A stretch of 20,964 bases of DNA from the IMG/VR virus record IMGVR_UViG_3300032084_002968, positions 1 through 20,964 of that record; one strand, written 5' to 3'. The DNA is from a virus. This document shows positions 7,561 to 14,810 of the stretch, one piece after another. How positions within the stretch are numbered: position 1 is the first letter of the stretch; each line of letters opens with the position of its first letter. Both the position numbers and the translations under genes were made by a program. The notes beneath the pieces were generated by a model. The model was not told where the DNA came from, ran no database searches, and saw only the letters and a program-made list of their open reading frames with translations.

Positions 7561-9447
7561 ATGCCAACATATAATTCAAATAATAATAGTAGTAAAATCA
7601 TTAGATACCTAAATAAAGATTTTGGTAGCTTTTTAAATGATCTAACTACATTTTCTCGAACGTATTTTCCTAATACATTTACTGATTTTAGTCCAGCCTC
7701 TCCAGCTAGAATATTTATGGAGATGTCTGCCTATGTTGGTGATGTTTTAGCTTTTTATCTTGATAATCAAATACAAGAAAACTTTTTATTATTAGCAAGA
7801 CAATCCGATAACATATATCAAGCTGCATATATGTATGGTTATAAACCTAAATTAAGCAACGCAGCTAGCGGTGATTTAAATATATTTCAACAAATACCAG
7901 CTATTTTTGATGGTACACAATATGTTCCAGATTATAGCTATACAATTAAAGTTCCTCAATATACTAGCGTTAGAACAGGAGCAGGAAACGAAGCATATAG
8001 ATTTTATACTTTAAATGATTTAGATTTTTCAGTTTCATCATCAATAGATCCAACTGAACTAACAGTATACGAGATAGACGGATCAGGTAATCCAATATTT
8101 TTCTTATTAAAGAAAACAACAAAAATTACCTCAGGTAATATAGTTACTAGAACACTTCAATTTAATGAATATGAAGAATTTCCAAGTAGAGATATATCTG
8201 CTCCTACATTTCTTAATATGATAGATGTTATTGATTCGGATGGTAATGTTTATTATGAAGTTGATTATTTAGGACAGGAAACTATTTTTAGAAAAGAACC
8301 AAATAAAAATTATTTAGATCCTAATAAAACACAAAATATAGATGATGCACCATATGTATTATCAGCTATAAAAAGTGAAAGAAGATATATTTTAAGAGTG
8401 ATTGATAGTAATACTATTAGATTACAATTTGGTTCAGGAAGATATAGCTCTGGAGATGATGAAGACATAATTCCTAATCAAAATAATGTAGGTTTAGGAT
8501 TACCATATGAGCAAAATAGATTAACTACTGCATATTCTCCGCAAAATTTTATATTTACTAACAGTTACGGTATTGCACCATCTAATACAACTATACAAAT
8601 AAGAATGTTTGCTGGTGGAGGTATACAGACTAATTCACCTGCAAATTCTATAAATATTATTGATGCAACATTAGTTAGATTTAATAATGTACCTCCTGTT
8701 TCAACTACAGCTAATTATGTTATTAATAGTTTATCATGCAATAATCCAGATGCATTAACAGGTGGAAGAGGAGGTGATACACTTGCAGAAATTAAAGAAA
8801 ATAGTTTATCAAGTTACGGTTCACAACTACGAACAGTTACATTAGATGATTATATTATACGAGCTTTATCTTTACCATCAATATATGGACGAATCGGTAA
8901 AGTATATGCGCAAAAACCTCAACTATCTGATCAACAAACATCTACGATTGAAACTGTTAATCTATATGTTTTAGGAGAAAATGCGGAAGGAAGACTTACT
9001 TATTTAACTAATACAGTTAAAGAAAATATCAGAACCTATCTAAATGAATATAAAATGGTAGGTGATACAGTCGAGATACGAGATGCATATATTATTAATA
9101 TTGGAGTAGATTTCGAAATTATTACTCAACCAAATTATAATGCTAATATTGTATTAAGTCAATGTATTATTAGAATTAATGAATATTTTGATTTAGATAA
9201 ATGGAATATTAATCAACCTATAGAAATACGTAATTTATATAATTTATTAGATAGAGTAGAAGGAGTTCAAACAGTTAATAATATAGAAATAACTAATAAA
9301 GTTGGAGAGGATTTAGGATATAGTCAATATAGCTATGATATACATGGTGCTACTATTAATAGAGTAGTATATCCAGCATTAGATCCGTGTATTTTTGAAG
9401 TAAGATTCCCTAGAAATGATATTAGAGGAAAGGTAGTAAGTTTTTAA
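7561..9447 (+). CDS. 6: Baseplate wedge subunit, gp6-like (gpJ family)
   Basis: A 628-residue protein of the gp6/gpJ baseplate wedge class. The N-terminal signature is at about 43-96: FSPASPARIFMEMSAYVGDV followed by a helix (FYLDNQIQENFLLLARQSDN) and a GYKP turn. A later block near residues 395-440 (GGRGGDTLAEIKENS, then RTVTLDDYIIRALSL) matches the conserved core of the family. The C-terminal region (IEIRNLYNLLDRVEGVQTVN) is the usual gp6 ending. Two copies per wedge form the inner ring of the baseplate in T4. It directly follows gp25 and is the last gene of the rightward block, ending against a convergent gene with no spacer. Confidence 0.92.
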   Translation: MPTYNSNNNSSKIIRYLNKDFGSFLNDLTTFSRTYFPNTFTDFSPASPARIFMEMSAYVGDVLAFYLDNQIQENFLLLARQSDNIYQAAYMYGYKPKLSNAASGDLNIFQQIPAIFDGTQYVPDYSYTIKVPQYTSVRTGAGNEAYRFYTLNDLDFSVSSSIDPTELTVYEIDGSGNPIFFLLKKTTKITSGNIVTRTLQFNEYEEFPSRDISAPTFLNMIDVIDSDGNVYYEVDYLGQETIFRKEPNKNYLDPNKTQNIDDAPYVLSAIKSERRYILRVIDSNTIRLQFGSGRYSSGDDEDIIPNQNNVGLGLPYEQNRLTTAYSPQNFIFTNSYGIAPSNTTIQIRMFAGGGIQTNSPANSINIIDATLVRFNNVPPVSTTANYVINSLSCNNPDALTGGRGGDTLAEIKENSLSSYGSQLRTVTLDDYIIRALSLPSIYGRIGKVYAQKPQLSDQQTSTIETVNLYVLGENAEGRLTYLTNTVKENIRTYLNEYKMVGDTVEIRDAYIINIGVDFEIITQPNYNANIVLSQCIIRINEYFDLDKWNINQPIEIRNLYNLLDRVEGVQTVNNIEITNKVGEDLGYSQYSYDIHGATINRVVYPALDPCIFEVRFPRNDIRGKVVSF

Positions 9448-10104
9448 TTAAATACCTATTACTTTTAAATTATCAAAAGCACGTTTAAATCCAAAGATTT
9501 GTGCTTTATAATCAGATTGATCGTCAGAATTAAGCTTAGACCATTGATCTTTAGTATCTATAACTTTATTTATTAATGTTTTCCAATCAGTATCTAGCAA
9601 TAGAGACTCTGCTCTCTCCTTATATTCTATAGCTTGATCGATATCAAAGAAATCTGCTTCATAATGTAGTAACTCAAAACAGTGATCGTCATCAATGTAA
9701 TCTAAAGATATATCTAAACCATATTTAGGTCGTATTTCTAGTAGTTTTCTATAGGTTTTATCAATATCTTTACCCACCGACGACTCTCCTCTTACATATC
9801 TTTCTATTTGATCTTTAGCATATCCATCATAAGCCATGCGTTGAACTAGCATACAATGATCGGTATATATGCCAAAACCCTCTAAATCCATGGAAAACCA
9901 CTCAATTTGACAGGCTTTATGGTATTGTTGGTCTAATCCTATGTTAATTCCATTGATTTTATAGAATTCCTGCTCTAATTTGTTTAATTCATACCCATCT
10001 TTATCAAAATACGCGTTAGAAGTAGTTTGAAATGTGATATAATCAAGTGGTTTAGTAATATAGGGTCTCCTATAGAATGTATTGTCAAGAACTTGTATTT
10101 TCAT
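9448..10104 (-). CDS. Hypothetical protein, 218 aa
   Basis: A 218-residue acidic protein rich in Asp, Tyr and Lys, predicted mixed alpha/beta and soluble, with no signal peptide. It contains a His/Cys-bearing middle (YHKACQIEWFSMDLEGFGIY, TDHCMLVQRMAYDG) and a helical C-terminus. The clustering of His, Cys, Asp and Glu might bind metal, but no known motif is evident. It is the last gene of the leftward 13.6-9.4 kb group, and its stop abuts the gp6 stop. No family recognised. Confidence 0.6.
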   Translation of the reverse strand: MKIQVLDNTFYRRPYITKPLDYITFQTTSNAYFDKDGYELNKLEQEFYKINGINIGLDQQYHKACQIEWFSMDLEGFGIYTDHCMLVQRMAYDGYAKDQIERYVRGESSVGKDIDKTYRKLLEIRPKYGLDISLDYIDDDHCFELLHYEADFFDIDQAIEYKERAESLLLDTDWKTLINKVIDTKDQWSKLNSDDQSDYKAQIFGFKRAFDNLKVIGI

Positions 10105-10118
10105 TAAATTTAGTGTTT

Positions 10119-10445
10119 TTACCTTTGTTTTAAGCGTACTTCTAGGTGAGAAGGTATAAGACTATCATATTCCTTAAATTCTTCATTAGAGAAAGGGATA
10201 AATTCATTATTCTGTACTTTTCCCACAATAGTTGATATAACAGCTTTACCGGTTAATAAGAAAACCATTTCATATACTGTATAATCATCTATTTTTCTTT
10301 CTATAATAGATACTTTATCAGCTACCATAGGAAGATAGGTCATATCTTCTACATCAAGATTATTAATTTTAATATCTAGATTATCAGTAGGTTGAAACTC
10401 TAGATCGGTCCCGTAATACTGGTTAAATATTTCTACAGGCTCCAT
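10119..10445 (-). CDS. Hypothetical protein, 108 aa
   Basis: A soluble protein beginning MEPVEIFNQYYG. A longer frame exists up to 10493, but the internal ATG at 10445-10443 sits one base after the stop of the upstream gene (10447), the tight spacing used throughout this phage, so I chose it. It contains alternating strands and helices (MVADKVSIIERKIDDYTVYE, LTGKAVISTIVGKV) and is acidic. It probably belongs to the same transcript as its neighbours. No family recognised. Confidence 0.55.
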   Translation of the reverse strand: MEPVEIFNQYYGTDLEFQPTDNLDIKINNLDVEDMTYLPMVADKVSIIERKIDDYTVYEMVFLLTGKAVISTIVGKVQNNEFIPFSNEEFKEYDSLIPSHLEVRLKQR

Positions 10446-10446
10446 A

Positions 10447-10680
10447 TTAATATTCAAATTTAGCTCCTTTACCTTTATATTCATATCCTCCATCAGGATA
10501 TTCAGCAGCTATTTTTTCATCTGCTTCTTCTCTATCTTTTGCTTTAATGACCATTCTAGTCATTCCGAATTCATTTTTTGGAATAGTATAATGGAATAAT
10601 CTTTTACCTTCTTTTATAGAATCCTCCTCAGATAAAAGTGGGTTATTTTTTAAATATTTTTTATAGTTAAAATTATCCAT
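10447..10680 (-). CDS. Small tagged protein with candidate capsid-targeting N-terminus
   Basis: A 77-residue protein. Residues 1-20 (MDNFNYKKYLKNNPLLSEED) closely match the start of the leftward gene at 12391 (NFNYKKYVSNNPLLAEAD), although the remaining sequences are unrelated. The tag ends in L-S-E, fitting the [LI]-x-E cleavage rule of T4-type prohead protease. The remaining ~57 residues form a small alpha/beta unit (MTRMVIKAKDREEADEKIAA). I infer an internal head protein whose N-terminus directs it into the prohead and is then cut. It has its own A/T-rich leader, identical over 20 bases to the one at 6793. Confidence 0.65.
   Translation of the reverse strand: MDNFNYKKYLKNNPLLSEEDSIKEGKRLFHYTIPKNEFGMTRMVIKAKDREEADEKIAAEYPDGGYEYKGKGAKFEY
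10654..10674 (-). repeat. 21-bp direct repeat coding for the NFNYKKY tag (copy 1; copy 2 at 12359-12379)
   Basis: The 21 bases encoding NFNYKKY are identical in the genes starting at 10680 and 12391 (second copy 12359-12379). The match at DNA level, in genes otherwise unrelated, suggests a mobile or recently duplicated tag module. Confidence 0.6.
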
Positions 10681-10700
10681 AATCTTATTATTATAAATAT
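10681..10700 (-). promoter_or_regulatory. AT-rich leader ATATTTATAATAATAAGATT, candidate late promoter
   Basis: Read on the minus strand, the 20 bases before the ATG at 10680 are identical to those before the rightward gene at 6814. The core TATTTATAA is shared with other leaders in the window. It is a candidate late promoter, which would place the tagged gene in the late class with virion genes. Confidence 0.5.
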
Positions 10701-10707
10701 ATTTTTT

Positions 10708-11223
10708 TTATTTTAAAAATGCTACCATTAATTTACCATCATAGGTAACATCACTAACAGGTAATTGCTTTTTAATATATGCTGAATAAAGGTTAGCCCG
10801 TCTATCATCACCAAAATCAGATTTAGCAGGAAATACTAACATTTTTTTAATACCTTTTTCCTTATAATCAATATCATTTAGGAATTCTTTGGTAGCTTTT
10901 ACAATAGTAGCCATAATTCTAAATAATCTACCCTTATTTACAACACGATCAGCTCTATCTTCGTATCCATATTCATCTACTGTAGTAAAGTCAACTTTAA
11001 AATATGGTCCTCTTCCTTCTGCATTTGAATGATTTCCATAATACGCAGCAAAGCTTACTATATAATCATCTCCATCTTCTGTTGTGAAGGTAACATCTCT
11101 ACCTGCCACATTTTTAGAGCTGCCTCTGAAGACATTATCATTTACACTATAAGAATACGGATTAGCAGATCCTTCTCCAACTTCAGATATAATTTCTTTT
11201 AATATGTTGGTAAGTTTAATCAT
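10708..11223 (-). CDS. Tagged paralogue B, 171 aa, unknown function
   Basis: A 171-residue protein that is a clear paralogue of the next upstream gene (11220-11735). They share KEIISEVGEG (tag end), FTTEDGDxY, VVNKGRLFRxMATIV and DDRRANLYxAYIKKxLP. The N-terminal MIKLTNILKEIISE contains LKE and ISE, candidate prohead-protease sites. The body is alpha/beta; the arrangement of a central RxMATIV helix and a late RRANLYxAYIKK helix is somewhat like an acetyltransferase fold, but no catalytic motif is certain. Its start overlaps the paralogue's stop (ATGA). It is probably a virion-delivered protein if the tag reading is right. Confidence 0.65.
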   Translation of the reverse strand: MIKLTNILKEIISEVGEGSANPYSYSVNDNVFRGSSKNVAGRDVTFTTEDGDDYIVSFAAYYGNHSNAEGRGPYFKVDFTTVDEYGYEDRADRVVNKGRLFRIMATIVKATKEFLNDIDYKEKGIKKMLVFPAKSDFGDDRRANLYSAYIKKQLPVSDVTYDGKLMVAFLK

Positions 11224-11735
11224 TTTAATATTGCTATAATTTCATCACCATCATAATTGATTCTTTTAATAGGTAAATGCTTCTTTATATATGCCATATA
11301 AAGATTAGCACGTCTATCATCATAATAGCCTTCTGTTTTCGTTGGTGATATTATTAATTGATCAATATAATTTTCCTTATAATCGACTAGATCCATGAAT
11401 TCTTTAGCTATCTGTACAATAGTAGCCATTACTCTGAATAATCGTCCTTTATTTACAACAGTCTCTGCATCATTAAATCCTGAAAGTTCATCTGTAAGAT
11501 AAAAGTCTATTGTAAAGTGATTACCTACCTCTTTTGCCCAATAATTATCACCCCAATATGCATTTAACTGTACTTCATATCTATCACCATCCTCTGTTGT
11601 AAAGGAAGCAGTATCATATGCTGCATTACCCTGCTGACCTCTTTGTATACCATGTCTAGAAGTATAGCTGTAAGGTTTAGCTGTACCTTCTCCAACTTCA
11701 GAGATAATTTCTTTTATAAGAGGAAATAGTTTCAT
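11220..11735 (-). CDS. Tagged paralogue A, 171 aa, unknown function
   Basis: A 171-residue protein, same length as and collinear with its downstream paralogue. The N-terminal MKLFPLIKEIISEVGEG has IKE and ISE sites. Conserved blocks lie at 46-53 (FTTEDGDR), 93-106 (VVNKGRLFRVMATI) and 139-154 (DDRRANLYMAYIKKHL). Differences are concentrated at about 25-42 and 54-90. It begins two bases after the 12391-11738 gene's stop, so the group is co-translated. A weak resemblance to GNAT-type folds is possible, but unproven. I found no known family with confidence. Confidence 0.65.
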   Translation of the reverse strand: MKLFPLIKEIISEVGEGTAKPYSYTSRHGIQRGQQGNAAYDTASFTTEDGDRYEVQLNAYWGDNYWAKEVGNHFTIDFYLTDELSGFNDAETVVNKGRLFRVMATIVQIAKEFMDLVDYKENYIDQLIISPTKTEGYYDDRRANLYMAYIKKHLPIKRINYDGDEIIAILK

Positions 11736-11737
11736 GA

Positions 11738-12391
11738 TTAATCAACGTCAACACCGCGCTCAAGACCATCAATAATATTTTCTAAAGTAACATCATATCT
11801 ATTAGATGATGTTCCAAAATCAAGAGCACCATATGCTTCCGCACGAGAATGAGCAGTTGGAAAATAACTACTTAGTAATTCATTGGCTTCTCTAGACATA
11901 TATTTTAGATCCTCAAGAATATCTCTAAGTTTATCTAAGGCTTCAGTTCTATCTTCAACCTCATTTACTTTTTTCTTCCCTTTTTTATCAGTATCATAAA
12001 TATGGTCTGGGGCCATACCTAATTTAATAGCCGCTGATCTTACACCGGGTCTTACTTCTTTTCTTTCTTCCTCATCTAAAGCTCCTTCTTCAAAAACAAC
12101 AGCTCCTCCAAGATCATAAGTATAAACAGCGTAACCGGTGTTCGGATCCTCAACAGCAATCGCTTCAGTATCAGGATCGATATCCTTAGTTACCTTTTCA
12201 ACATCATATTTTTTAAGATCTCCAAGAGTACCGGTAGTAATTACAGTAAACTCCTTATCATCAAATCTAGTTGCAATATCTCCAGCAGCTACATTTCCAA
12301 TTGGAGTAACTTTTCTAGGTGTAGTATCCGCCTCAGCTAATAAAGGGTTATTACTTACATATTTTTTATAGTTAAAATTCGTGTCGCTCAT
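11738..12391 (-). CDS. Tagged protein, 217 aa, candidate internal head protein
   Basis: A 217-residue protein starting with the same tag as the 10680 gene: NFNYKKYVSNNPLLAEAD, with L-A-E as the predicted cleavage site near residue 20. Residues ~30-102 are beta-rich (FTVITTGTLGDLKKYDVEKV). EGALDEEERKE at 102-112 echoes EGALDE in the neighbouring 385-residue protein. The C-terminal half is helical and acidic. The same tag on two different bodies suggests a delivery signal. It sits between the 13582-12425 gene and the paralogue pair. Specific function is unknown. Confidence 0.65.
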   Translation of the reverse strand: MSDTNFNYKKYVSNNPLLAEADTTPRKVTPIGNVAAGDIATRFDDKEFTVITTGTLGDLKKYDVEKVTKDIDPDTEAIAVEDPNTGYAVYTYDLGGAVVFEEGALDEEERKEVRPGVRSAAIKLGMAPDHIYDTDKKGKKKVNEVEDRTEALDKLRDILEDLKYMSREANELLSSYFPTAHSRAEAYGALDFGTSSNRYDVTLENIIDGLERGVDVD

Positions 12392-12424
12392 AATTTTTTT
12401 AATTCGTTAGTTATATATATTCCT

Positions 12425-13582
12425 TTACCCTAATTTACTAATTATCTCGTAAATATTTCCTTTATGGGCATCTTGCAAAGCTATAATAGCTCTTTTGATA
12501 GCCTCTTTCTTACCTATCTCTTCTTTGTCGGCGATTTTATGAATGAGTTTCATTAAATCATCTTGAACCCTTTTTAATCGACCGGCGCTGAATTCTTCTG
12601 TCACTGGGTTAGAGTGGTTGTTGGTTAAAGATTCGGTTTTACCTTCATCTAGTGCACCTTCTCTTTTTTCAAGTTCATCTTGTAATGTAGCCATTAATTT
12701 ATACATTCCACCGGTACCATGAATTTTATCGGCTAACATTTGTTGTTTATCGGTTCCGTAATATAGAAAATCATTAACAAGAGTAGCGGCATCTTTTAAT
12801 GTTTTATGCATTCTTTTAATCTCTTGAGGAGATTTTTGATCTAAAAGACCTTTATCAATAGTTTCTTCTTTAATTACCGGATTACCTTTAATTGCTTGTC
12901 TAAATATAGTAATAAAGTTATGAATTCTCTGACTAATCTCTGATGCTCCTTTACTTAACTGCTCACTACCATCATATCTAATGTCTCTAAGAGTATCAAA
13001 CATTTCTACAAATTGTTTTTCAAAGTTTACTAATTCTTCTCTACCTATATCTTGTAGTAAATATTTCATGGTATCCTCATCTGCGGTACCCATTGACTCT
13101 AATGCTTCTTTGATATCCATCTTTTTAATCATATCGATAGCTAAATCTTTGGCTCCTTCTGGGTATAAATGATCGTTTTGATCTTTAAGCTTCTGAACTA
13201 AATCTTTAATTGCTTGTTTAATATCTGCTGTTGACTCTTTAGCTTCTTCAATATCCTCTTTATTAAGTCTTTCTCTTACTTTTTGAGCAATCTTTTCTGC
13301 AATAGGTGAAGCTGCACTTGCTTTAGTTAAATCATCGGCATGCTTTTTAGTAGTCTCTAATTCCTTATTAAGATCTTGTGCTCTCTTAATATCATCTGCA
13401 TCCGCTTCTGTTTGTAGCTTATCTCTAAGTTCTTTAGTTTTTTCTAACTCTTGATTCATTTTTTTCTGATTTTCAATATCTTCATCTGAAGCTTCTGGTA
13501 CAATTAGTTCATGCATCTCTTTGTCTAATTTCTCTTTCATTTTGCTATAAACTTCTTTCATGATGATTTTTTTGTAGTTCAT
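12425..13582 (-). CDS. Tagged coiled-coil protein, 385 aa
   Basis: A 385-residue, highly helical, charged protein. The start MNYKKIIMKEVYSKMKEKL resembles the tag of its neighbours and carries MKE at residues 8-10. Residues 34-85 hold an approximate 29-residue tandem repeat (DIENQKKMNQELEKTKELRD against DIKRAQDLNKELETTKKHAD), a likely coiled coil. The C-terminal domain (330-385) is compact and helical and ends GNIYEIISKLG. EGALDE at 308-313 is shared with the adjacent protein. It could be a scaffold or core-like protein, or a packaged internal protein. I saw no enzyme motif. It starts 14 bases after an A/T-rich leader. Confidence 0.6.
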   Translation of the reverse strand: MNYKKIIMKEVYSKMKEKLDKEMHELIVPEASDEDIENQKKMNQELEKTKELRDKLQTEADADDIKRAQDLNKELETTKKHADDLTKASAASPIAEKIAQKVRERLNKEDIEEAKESTADIKQAIKDLVQKLKDQNDHLYPEGAKDLAIDMIKKMDIKEALESMGTADEDTMKYLLQDIGREELVNFEKQFVEMFDTLRDIRYDGSEQLSKGASEISQRIHNFITIFRQAIKGNPVIKEETIDKGLLDQKSPQEIKRMHKTLKDAATLVNDFLYYGTDKQQMLADKIHGTGGMYKLMATLQDELEKREGALDEGKTESLTNNHSNPVTEEFSAGRLKRVQDDLMKLIHKIADKEEIGKKEAIKRAIIALQDAHKGNIYEIISKLG

Positions 13583-13596
13583 TGGAATGCTTTGTT

Positions 13597-13614
13597 CTTA
13601 ATATTAATAAATAT
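13597..13614 (-). promoter_or_regulatory. AT-rich element ATATTTATTAATATTAAG, candidate late promoter
   Basis: On the minus strand ATATTTATTAATATTAAG lies 14 bases before the ATG at 13582. It differs from the 6793/10681 element by one inserted base and one substitution. It would be the promoter of the 13582-to-10.7 kb tagged-gene operon. It is a weaker match than the identical pair. Confidence 0.35.
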
Positions 13615-13695
13615 CTTTTTACTAAGCTTATTGTTTTATATATTCAATATTTAAATATATACCCTATATAACAAGAATATATACCCGTTTCTATC

Positions 13696-13868
13696 TCAAA
13701 AATCTATCATTTCTATATCCACCACTCTGGGAAGATTTTTTACGGTTTTACCTCTATATGGAAAAAAACTACATTTTTTGCTTTTTCCTAATTTTCCAAG
13801 ATTTCCGCGTTTTCCTATTTTTCCGAAATAACCGAGAAAACCAAGATATCCAATATTTCAGGATATCC
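13696..13868 (-). pseudogene. Remnant of a collagen-like (Gly-X-Y) reading frame, frameshifted
   Basis: The minus-strand frame from 13851 reads eight Gly-X-Y triplets (GYLGFLGYFGKIGKRGNL, GKLGKS), then KKCSFFPYRGKTVKNLPRVV and a short tail to a TGA at 13698-13696. Upstream, one more unit (GGATATCCT at 13868-13860) is followed by an 8-base rather than 9-base unit. Restoring one G would join it in frame, giving GYPGNIGYLG. As it stands, there is a TGA at 13860-13858 and no ATG. I read this as a decayed or frameshifted collagen-like gene, or a sequencing/assembly indel in a real one. It fills the 306-bp gap between two leftward genes. Confidence 0.35.
13780..13851 (-). repeat. Eight tandem 9-bp units (GGnnnnnnn)
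   Basis: The minus strand shows GG at every ninth base: GGATATCTT GGTTTTCTC, then GGTTATTTC, GGAAAAATA, GGAAAACGC, GGAAATCTT, GGAAAATTA, GGAAAAAGC. The period and the fixed GG match Gly-X-Y coding repeats rather than a random low-complexity tract. Confidence 0.6.
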
Positions 13869-13888
13869 TAGTTCTACTCGATCTACAG

Positions 13889-14383
13889 TTAAAATAAGGT
13901 TAATTGTTTTTGATAAGATCCCTTAAGAGTAACGTTATATGCAGCCTTAACCTTTCTAGTAGGCTTAAACTCTAATCCAGGGTGATCTATCAATATACCA
14001 TCTTTTACTACTAGAGCATGGTTTGCTACTAGTACTATATATGTTCCTTTAGGATGAGACTGGATAAATGACTTTAATGTCTTCTGTCTATCTATTGTCT
14101 CTCCTTTGACTACGTATCGGTTTTTAATTTGAAGTCCTAGCATTTGAGTAAAGGTAGCTTCTCTATCTCCGACTTTAATATTTCCTTTTCCGAACTCACT
14201 ATGAATGTTTACGGTTTGAACCCCTCTACCATCTCTACGATTTAATTGACGACGAGCATAAGTATGAGCAGTATCATAATCTACTCCCATTGCATTAGCG
14301 ATAGCTAACACCACACAATCATTACCTTCACCTTTAGCGAACTTTGAACCTTTCTTAACCTTTGAACTACTTTGTAAAATCAT
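13889..14383 (-). CDS. Papain-like cysteine-peptidase-fold protein
   Basis: A 164-residue protein with the layout of small papain-like/C39-like phage proteins: GNDCVVLAIANAMGVDYDTA places Cys23 at the start of a helix, HPKGTYIVLVANHALVVKDG gives a strand-borne His122, and ILIDH supplies Asp133. Family members fold like cysteine peptidases, and some may process or modify host proteins. Whether this one is active cannot be told. The start is supported by a strong 58-bp conserved promoter/leader (14384-14441) ending in AGGTT just before ATG. That points to early or middle expression and action in the host cytoplasm. Confidence 0.65.
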   Translation of the reverse strand: MILQSSSKVKKGSKFAKGEGNDCVVLAIANAMGVDYDTAHTYARRQLNRRDGRGVQTVNIHSEFGKGNIKVGDREATFTQMLGLQIKNRYVVKGETIDRQKTLKSFIQSHPKGTYIVLVANHALVVKDGILIDHPGLEFKPTRKVKAAYNVTLKGSYQKQLTLF

Positions 14384-14441
14384 AACCTATTATTTATCTT
14401 TTTAACTTATATTAAATATACGAATTATCTTTCGTACTTCC
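14384..14441 (-). promoter_or_regulatory. Conserved early/middle-type promoter-leader, copy 1
   Basis: On the minus strand: GGAAGTACGAAAGATAATTC, then GTATATTTAATATAAGTTAA, AAAGATAAATAATAGGTT and the ATG. This is one of five near-identical leaders (the others start at 14811, 19815, 20050 and 20835), with the invariant part GTTAAAAAG. TATATTTA may be the Bacteroidota-type -7 element. Confidence 0.75.
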
Positions 14442-14468
14442 AACTGTTTTGTGAATTATCTTTGCCAG

Positions 14469-14810
14469 TTACGCAACAATTCCTTTATTACGATAAGCCT
14501 CTTCATTGAAGGTGTAGCCTAGTACCTCAATCTTAGATAGATCAAACTGGTAAGAAGTCTTTTGACCCATCATATTAAAGTCATATACTTTCATGATACC
14601 ATCTCTAATATACTCTACATTCATAGACTGTCCCAGACGCTCTACTGTATAGAATGTTTCACCTTTAGTTTTAGCCTCATGGCCTACAAAAGTAAATAAA
14701 GCTCTCTTATCCTCTAGTACTGGATGCTTGTATTCAAACTTAATAAACTCCCCCTCACCAATTGCTTGAAGGGCTTCCTGATTCATTTTGCTGATGTTGA
14801 TATTACTCAT
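14469..14810 (-). CDS. Hypothetical early protein, 113 aa
   Basis: A 113-residue soluble protein, mixed alpha/beta (LFTFVGHEAKTKGETFYTVE in the middle), with a short helical N-terminus (MSNINISKMNQEALQAIGEG). It has no signal or membrane segment. It has its own copy of the conserved promoter/leader, and the next copy begins within 30 bases of its stop, so it may be a single-gene early unit or be read through. It is probably a host-takeover protein by position. No family recognised. Confidence 0.65.
   Translation of the reverse strand: MSNINISKMNQEALQAIGEGEFIKFEYKHPVLEDKRALFTFVGHEAKTKGETFYTVERLGQSMNVEYIRDGIMKVYDFNMMGQKTSYQFDLSKIEVLGYTFNEEAYRNKGIVA

Noticed and set aside
13758-13871. Rightward 37-residue frame MEKNYIFCFFLIFQDF... 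across the 9-bp repeats
   Set aside because: The 9-bp periodicity gives Gly-X-Y on the other strand, and a lone rightward gene among leftward genes with no leader is unlikely.
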